DNA from: an uncultured Oscillospiraceae bacterium
Lineage (GTDB): Bacteria; Bacillota_A; Clostridia; Oscillospirales; Oscillospiraceae
Assembly (NCBI GenBank): GCA_944387745.1
Contig: CALXGD010000164.1
Span: 1 to 9,643 of the forward strand
Direction of reading: 5' to 3'
Length of the DNA: 9,643 bases
Each line of letters opens with the position of its first letter. Position 1 is the stretch's first letter. The notes beneath the pieces are model-generated. The model was not told the DNA's origin and searched no databases. It saw nothing but the letters and a program-made list of their open reading frames with translations. A program made the position numbers and the translations under genes. Of the stretch, positions 5,980-9,643 are shown piece after piece.

Positions 5980-6116
5980 GGTGGATGCAGAAACAGTCTT
6001 GTCATTTTGCAGGGGCCGCCGCCCTCGGCGGCCCACTCTGGCCGACCCGCCCGGAAACGGAACACAGTTCGGGGTGGGCGGGTGACTGCACCCGCCTCTA
6101 CGGCGGATGCAGTCAT
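5976..6116 (-). other. Orphan leftward start site with 46-codon ORF through the repeat
   Basis: On the minus strand AAGGAGG (6124-6130) stands 7 bases before an ATG (6114-6116), a near-ideal initiation site. Upstream of it TTGACA (6175-6180) with an 18-base spacer to TATAGC (6151-6156) is a plausible promoter. The frame reads 46 codons to TAG at 5976-5978, but almost all of it is antisense to the hairpin repeat and is Arg/Gly/Pro-rich. By analogy with the first XRE locus, this is where a divergent partner gene should begin. I think it is the surviving start of a partner gene replaced by the repeat block, rather than a functional peptide gene, but a small expressed peptide cannot be excluded. 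Confidence 0.35.
6009..6101. repeat. Two-hairpin GTAGGGG element, copy A (degenerate ends)
   Basis: The left hairpin GGGCCGCCG/CGGCGGCCC has a CCCT loop and a perfect 9-pair stem. A linker with GGAAACGGAACACAGTTC follows. The right hairpin is GGCGGGTG/CACCCGCC with an ACTG loop. The ends read GCAGGGG and CCTCTAC, one change each from the inverted termini of copies B and C, so this is the most decayed copy. Confidence 0.8.
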
Positions 6117-6128
6117 GGTATTACCTCC

Positions 6129-6158
6129 TTAACATGTATAATTTATACATGCTATAAC
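6129..6158 (+). promoter_or_regulatory. Promoter of the second XRE gene
   Basis: TTAACA (6129-6134, 5/6), an 18-base spacer and TATAAC (6153-6158, 5/6) place the start point near 6165, about 30 bases before the gene. The spacer is almost entirely filled by a perfect palindrome, so a protein bound there would block polymerase. Confidence 0.6.
6133..6151. promoter_or_regulatory. Perfect 19-bp palindrome, probable operator of the second XRE gene
   Basis: CATGTATAA (6133-6141), a central T, and TTATACATG (6143-6151) form an uninterrupted dyad between the -35 and -10 of the rightward promoter. It also overlaps the expected start of any leftward transcript. A second, looser dyad ACACG (6157-6161)/CGTGT (6173-6177) lies beside it. 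The sequence is unrelated to the TTGTCC/GGACAA operator of the first XRE gene, matching their different recognition helices. Confidence 0.7.
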
Positions 6159-6195
6159 ACGAATAAACTATACGTGTCAAGAGGTGTCCCACATT

Positions 6196-6402
6196 TTGTT
6201 TGGAGAACGTTTGAAAGCCCTGCGGAAAGAACGCAAGGTTAGTCAAAAGGAATTGGCGGAGTATTTGGGAATCAGCGTTCGCGGCTATCAGTTTTATGAG
6301 AGCGAGGACAACGAGCCCAATATTAAAATGCTTACCGCTCTGGCCGACTTCTACAACGTCACCATCGACTACCTGGTGGGACGGTCGGAGGAGCGGGGAT
6401 AG
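6196..6402 (+). CDS. XRE-family helix-turn-helix regulator 2
   Basis: The product is a 68-residue single-domain XRE protein. It starts FGERLKALRKERKVSQKELAEYLG and has ISVRGYQFYE as its recognition helix, then ends ADFYNVTIDYLVGRSEERG. I favour a TTG start at 6196: AGAGGTG (6180-6186) lies 9 bases upstream, and the product then aligns end-to-end with the first XRE protein. The in-frame GTG at 6184 lies within that ribosome-binding site and lacks its own. It likely represses its own promoter through the 19-bp palindrome. Apart from its last 42 bases, shared with the first XRE gene, the two genes are diverged, so they are old paralogues or independent acquisitions with a homogenised 3' end. It is followed by repeats and then dnaG. 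Confidence 0.88.
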   Translation: MFGERLKALRKERKVSQKELAEYLGISVRGYQFYESEDNEPNIKMLTALADFYNVTIDYLVGRSEERG

Positions 6403-6413
6403 AATTTTGCTGC

Positions 6414-6443
6414 GGACGGGCGGCCCAGGTGTGCCGCCCCTAC
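6414..6443. repeat. Half hairpin element, second copy
   Basis: It is identical in structure to 5950-5979: a GGGCGGC/GCCGCCC stem ending in CCCCTAC. It lies 12 bases after the second XRE stop codon. Confidence 0.7.
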
Positions 6444-6472
6444 GGCGGATGCAGAAACATTCTTGTCCTTTT

Positions 6473-6565
6473 GTAGGGGCCGCCGCCCTCGGCGGCCCAT
6501 TCTGGCCGGCCCGCCCGGAAACGGAGCACAGTTCGTGGCGGGCGGGTGAGGACACCCGCCCCTAC
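6473..6565. repeat. Two-hairpin GTAGGGG element, copy B
   Basis: The element is bounded by GTAGGGG (6473-6479) and its reverse complement CCCCTAC (6559-6565). The left stem GGGCCGCCG/CGGCGGCCC has a CCCT loop. The linker carries GGAAACGGAGCACAGTTC. The right stem GGGCGGGTG/CACCCGCCC has an AGGA loop. Both stems are perfect 9-pair helices. Confidence 0.85.
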
Positions 6566-6593
6566 GGCCAATGGGGAACGGCCGCGCCCTCTC

Positions 6594-6671
6594 GTAGGGG
6601 CCGGTCCCAGACCGGCCCGCCCGGAAACGGAGCACAGTTCGGGACGGGCGGATGAGGACATCCGCCCCTAC
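6594..6671. repeat. Two-hairpin GTAGGGG element, copy C
   Basis: The element is bounded by GTAGGGG (6594-6600) and CCCCTAC (6665-6671). The left stem is GGGCCGGTC/GACCGGCCC with a CCA loop; the right stem is GGGCGGATG/CATCCGCCC with an AGGA loop. Relative to copy B both arms of each stem change together, so pairing is kept. At 78 bases it is shorter than copy B because the segment after the left hairpin is trimmed. It ends 48 bases before the dnaG start. Confidence 0.85.
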
Positions 6672-6719
6672 AGCGGCGAAACATTCTCACAAAAATAAAC
6701 CGGAAAGGAGGAACTTCCC

Positions 6720-8468
6720 ATGCCCATCCCTGAGCGCTTTCTGGACGAGCTCATCGCCCGGACAGACATCGTGGACCTGGTATCGGAATCGGTGCATCTC
6801 ACCAAAAAAGGGAGCAACTACTGGGGCCTGTGCCCCTTCCACAGCGAAAAAACCCCCTCCTTTTCTGTATCAGCTGACAAACAGATCTACAAGTGCTTCG
6901 GCTGCGGCAAGGGGGGCGGGGCCATCAGCTTCGTCATGGAGATGGAAAATCTCCCCTTCCGGGAGGCGGTTGAGGTGCTGGCCAAGCGGGTGGGCCTGTC
7001 CCTCCCAGCCGACAGCGGCGGTCCATCCCCCGGGATGCGTCAGCGCCGGGAAAAGCTGCTGGCCATCAACAAGCAGGCCGCCCGCACCTTCCACAAGTGG
7101 CTCTACTCCCCCGAGGGGGCCCAGGGGCTGGACTACCTGCGAAGGCGGGGCCTGTCCCAGCGGACCCTCACCCGCTTCGGCCTGGGCTTCGCCCCCAACC
7201 GGTGGGATGCCCTCATTGAGGCCATGGCCCAGGAGGGCTACGACAAGCGGGACCTGCTGGAGGCGGGGCTGGCGGTGAACAACCAGGACGGTCGAATCTA
7301 CGACCGCTTCCGCAACCGGGTCATGTTCCCCATCATCGACATCCGCGGGGACGTCATCGGCTTCGGAGGGCGGGTGATGGACGACTCCACCCCAAAATAT
7401 CTCAACTCCCCGGACACACCTGTATACAACAAGAGCCGGAACGTGTTTGCCTTGAACATCGCCAAAAATTCCAAGGCCGGGCGGGTCATCCTCACCGAGG
7501 GATATATGGATACCATCTCCCTCCACCAGGCCGGATTTGACAGCGCGGTGGCCTCACTGGGCACCTCCCTCACCCAGGAGCACGCCCATCTTCTCGCCCG
7601 CTATTTCCCGGAGGCCATCATCTCCTACGACGGCGACCAGGCTGGAATCTCCGCCGCCCAGCGGGCCATCCCCCTGCTGGAGAAGGCGGGCATGAAGGTG
7701 CGGGTTCTCCGGGTCACCGGAGCCAAGGATCCGGATGAATTCATCAAAGCCTATGGCCGGGACGCCTTCGCCCAGCTGCTCAACCGCAGCGAAAACCAGG
7801 TGGACTACCGCCTGGACCAGCTAAAGGCCAAGTATAACCTGGAGGACGACAGCCAGAAGGTGTCCTTTCTCCAGGATGCGGCCCAGCTGCTCTCCACCCT
7901 GGCCAGCCCGGTGGAGCGGGAGATCTACGGAGGCCATGCGGCCCAGGCCGCCGGGATCTCCCCAGAGGCCATGGCCCATGAGGTACAGAAGGCCTATTCC
8001 CTCCGGGTCCGGAAGCAGCAGAAGCAGCAGGCTCGGCGGGAGCTCTCCCCCACCTCTCAGCTTCAGCCCAAGGAGCGGGGCCCGCGATATGAGAACATCC
8101 GCTCCGCCCTGGCGGAGGAGGGGGTCATCCGCCTGCTGATGCTGGACCCGGCCCTGTGGCGGGAGCTGGAGCAGCTTCCCCCGGAGGATTTCTCCTCTCC
8201 CCTGCTGGCCAAGGCCTACCGGCTCCTGTTCCGCCGGGCCCGGGAGGGACTGTCTACCCAGTTTGACGTGCTGACGGAGGACCTCACCAGCGGGGAGATG
8301 GCACACCTGGCCGCTGTGGTGGAGAAGCCGGAGTCTCTCAGCAACCGGTATCGCTCCCTGGCGGACTACATAGCCGTCATTCAGGAAGAGGCCCTAAAGC
8401 GAAGCGGCATCAGCATAGACGATCTGCTGCTGGCCGCACAGAAAAAGTTTTCCAAACAACAATCGTAA
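6720..8468 (+). CDS. dnaG: DNA primase DnaG
   Basis: DnaG synthesises RNA primers at the replication fork in association with the DnaB-type helicase. The 582-residue product carries a CHC2 zinc-binding domain (Cys38, His41, Cys59, Cys62 in CPFH and KCFGC). The primase core begins near residue 110, with YDRFRNRVMFPI at 194-205. The TOPRIM catalytic residues are Glu260 (EGYMD) and Asp304/Asp306 (SYDGDQAG), with KDPDE at 336-340. A linker rich in Gln, Lys and Arg (residues 428-445) precedes the helical C-terminal helicase-binding domain. Length is normal. GGAAAGGAGG lies 8 bases before ATG 6720. It is followed 15 bases later by rpoD, the conserved macromolecular-synthesis pair. No convincing promoter is visible in the 48 bases after the last hairpin element, so transcription may come from upstream through the repeats. 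Confidence 0.97.
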   Translation: MPIPERFLDELIARTDIVDLVSESVHLTKKGSNYWGLCPFHSEKTPSFSVSADKQIYKCFGCGKGGGAISFVMEMENLPFREAVEVLAKRVGLSLPADSGGPSPGMRQRREKLLAINKQAARTFHKWLYSPEGAQGLDYLRRRGLSQRTLTRFGLGFAPNRWDALIEAMAQEGYDKRDLLEAGLAVNNQDGRIYDRFRNRVMFPIIDIRGDVIGFGGRVMDDSTPKYLNSPDTPVYNKSRNVFALNIAKNSKAGRVILTEGYMDTISLHQAGFDSAVASLGTSLTQEHAHLLARYFPEAIISYDGDQAGISAAQRAIPLLEKAGMKVRVLRVTGAKDPDEFIKAYGRDAFAQLLNRSENQVDYRLDQLKAKYNLEDDSQKVSFLQDAAQLLSTLASPVEREIYGGHAAQAAGISPEAMAHEVQKAYSLRVRKQQKQQARRELSPTSQLQPKERGPRYENIRSALAEEGVIRLLMLDPALWRELEQLPPEDFSSPLLAKAYRLLFRRAREGLSTQFDVLTEDLTSGEMAHLAAVVEKPESLSNRYRSLADYIAVIQEEALKRSGISIDDLLLAAQKKFSKQQS

Positions 8469-8483
8469 TACGGAGGAGACACT

Positions 8484-9643
8484 ATGAGTACAAAAAAGAA
8501 AGACACTTCCACTCCCCAGGAGACTGAGAACAGCGCGTCCGCTGCAGCTCAGGAAAAAAAATCCGGCGCCCGTAAATCCTCCGGCCCGGATATCCAGGCC
8601 AAGCTGGAAGCCGGTAAATCGGAGATTATGAAGGTAGTGGGGGGAGTTCCAGGCTCTGAGAAGCTCTCCGAGCTCATTGAGCGGGGCAAAAAGAAGGGAA
8701 ATCTCTCCTCCTCCGAGCTGATGGACGTATTGGAGGACCTGGACCTGGAGTCCGACCAGATGGACAAGATCTACGACACCCTGGAGAACCTGGGTATTGA
8801 CACGGTGGGCGAGGACTACCTCCCCGACCTCCCGGACGACGCGGACCCCCCGCTGGAGGCCATAGAGGAGATCTCTGAGGAGGAGATCGTGGACCCCAAC
8901 TCCATGGCAGACGCCTTCAGCACCGACGACCCGGTGCGCATGTATCTGAAGGAGATCGGCAAGGTAAACCTGCTCTCCTCTGATGAGGAAATTGAGCTGG
9001 CCCAGGCTATGGACGCGGGCAACGCCGCCAAGGAGCAGCTCTCTGAGCTCCGGGACGCCGGGGAGGAGATCCCGGAGGACGTCCAGGCGGAGCTGGATAA
9101 GACCATCAAAAAGGGGGAGCGGGCCAAGCAGCGGCTGGCAGAGGCCAACCTGCGGCTGGTGGTGTCCATTGCTAAGCGGTATGTGGGCCGGGGGATGCAG
9201 TTTCTGGACCTGATTCAGGAGGGCAACCTGGGCCTCATCAAGGCAGTGGAGAAGTTCGACTACACCAAGGGCTACAAGTTCTCCACCTACGCCACCTGGT
9301 GGATCCGCCAGGCCATCACCCGGGCCATCGCTGACCAGGCCCGCACCATCCGCATCCCTGTCCACATGGTGGAGACCATCAACAAGGTGATCCGGGTCTC
9401 CCGGCAGCTCCTCCAGGAGCTGGGCCACGACCCCACCCCCGAGGAAATCGCCGAGGAGATGTCCATGCCCGTGGAGCGGGTGCGGGAGATTCTGAAAATC
9501 GCCCAGGAGCCCGTCTCTCTGGAGACCCCCATTGGCGAGGAGGAGGATAGCCACCTGGGGGACTTCATCCCCGACGAGGACGCCTCCGAGCCCGCCGAGG
9601 CCGCCTCCTTCACCCTGCTGAAGGAGCAGCTGGTGGAGGTGCT
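8484..9643 (+). CDS. rpoD: Primary RNA polymerase sigma factor RpoD (SigA), 3' end beyond window
   Basis: This is the housekeeping sigma factor that directs RNA polymerase to promoters of the TTGACA/TATAAT type seen throughout the window. The frame stays open from ATG 8484 (GGAGGAG 5 bases upstream) to the window edge: 386 codons, with region 4 missing. Residues 1-35 are a polar, Lys/Ser-rich leader. Region 1.1 spans about 45-112 ([20 protein letters not shown]), and an acidic linker lies at 113-137. Region 1.2 begins at [12 protein letters not shown] (148-159). Region 2 runs about 216-300, with [27 protein letters not shown] and the -10 recognition segment [12 protein letters not shown] (267-278). 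Region 3 follows. A charged insert of about 28 residues (roughly 181-208) lies between 1.2 and 2.1. Confidence 0.97.
   Translation, partial: MSTKKKDTSTPQETENSASAAAQEKKSGARKSSGPDIQAKLEAGKSEIMKVVGGVPGSEKLSELIERGKKKGNLSSSELMDVLEDLDLESDQMDKIYDTLENLGIDTVGEDYLPDLPDDADPPLEAIEEISEEEIVDPNSMADAFSTDDPVRMYLKEIGKVNLLSSDEEIELAQAMDAGNAAKEQLSELRDAGEEIPEDVQAELDKTIKKGERAKQRLAEANLRLVVSIAKRYVGRGMQFLDLIQEGNLGLIKAVEKFDYTKGYKFSTYATWWIRQAITRAIADQARTIRIPVHMVETINKVIRVSRQLLQELGHDPTPEEIAEEMSMPVERVREILKIAQEPVSLETPIGEEEDSHLGDFIPDEDASEPAEAASFTLLKEQLVEV

Larger units (their letters stand above)
5897..6103 (+). repeat. Direct repeat copy 1: XRE 3' end plus GC-rich block
   Basis: This 207-base stretch aligns without gaps to 6361-6567 (offset 464), with about 17 mismatches by eye (about 92% identity). 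It starts inside the XRE gene at ACCATCGACTACCTGG, includes the stop codon, and runs through a half hairpin element and one complete two-hairpin element to CTACGG. The 245 bases between the two XRE genes are otherwise only the second gene's regulatory region. Confidence 0.92.
6361..6567 (+). repeat. Direct repeat copy 2: XRE 3' end plus GC-rich block
   Basis: This is the partner of 5897-6103 at a constant offset of 464 with no gaps. Differences are scattered and include changes within hairpin arms. After 6567 the similarity stops; a further two-hairpin element follows 27 bases later, which the first copy lacks because the second XRE control region begins there. Confidence 0.92.

Noticed and set aside
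6184..6195. GTG start for the second XRE gene
   Set aside because: The GTG is itself part of the AGAGGTG ribosome-binding site, and the TTG at 6196 gives proper spacing and alignment with the first XRE protein.
6369..6661. Several minus-strand frames of 70 to 140 codons through the repeats
   Set aside because: They are translations of the hairpin repeats, share the same RFRAGR-type strings, and lack ribosome-binding sites apart from the one at 6124-6130.
5950..6671. CRISPR array
   Set aside because: Only three irregular repeats with internal hairpins and inverted ends, spacing is uneven, there are no unique spacers of equal length and no cas genes.
8394..9554. A 386-codon open frame on the minus strand
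   Set aside because: It is fully antisense to dnaG's end and rpoD; Leu/Gly/His repetitive composition is typical of a shadow of acidic coding sequence.

Overview
The window looks like chromosomal core DNA from a high-GC, anaerobic gut Firmicute of the Oscillospiraceae, in the neighbourhood of Flavonifractor, Pseudoflavonifractor or Lawsonibacter. The basis is the Firmicute-type housekeeping genes (RpoD with a region 1.1 and a helical insert, CHC2/TOPRIM DnaG, TsaE/TsaB), GC-rich coding, strong AGGAGG ribosome-binding sites, consensus sigma-A promoters, and intergenic GTAGGGGC...GCCCCTAC hairpin repeats of a kind I associate with that family. The genus is inference.

Left part (1-2820), read leftward: tsaE, tsaB and upp form a compact operon (4-base overlap, then a 15-base gap) behind a sigma-A promoter at 2789-2818. 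A strong intrinsic terminator follows upp. About 30 bases beyond it starts a 238-residue protein I do not recognise, whose stop codon lies inside the -35 box of a consensus promoter for a further leftward gene outside the window.

Middle part (2820-5300), read rightward: a divergent sigma-A promoter drives a SEDS-family (RodA/FtsW/SpoVE) peptidoglycan polymerase. After a hairpin comes an HD-domain dNTP triphosphohydrolase (dgt-like).

Accessory insert (about 5300-6720): between dgt and dnaG, which are often neighbours in clostridia, sit two small XRE-type helix-turn-helix genes. The first has a small helical partner gene on the other strand and a compact intergenic region where divergent promoters overlap each other and an inverted-repeat operator. 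The second has a perfect 19-bp palindrome in its promoter spacer and an orphan ribosome-binding site and ATG facing the other way, as if its divergent partner was lost. Both XRE genes end in the same DNA and are followed by the same GC-rich repeat block: 207 bp, gap-free, about 92% identical, 464 bp apart. The block contains two-hairpin elements bounded by inverted GTAGGGG/CCCCTAC ends, and paired substitutions between copies keep the stems intact.

Right part (6720-9643), read rightward: dnaG (primase) and rpoD (primary sigma factor, cut by the window edge) form the conserved macromolecular-synthesis pair, 15 bases apart.

The most noteworthy material is the 5.6-6.7 kb island: a duplicated XRE 3' end plus repeat block, two different operator systems, an orphan start site, and structured repeats directly in front of the essential dnaG-rpoD operon. 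I do not see a complete novel multi-gene system.
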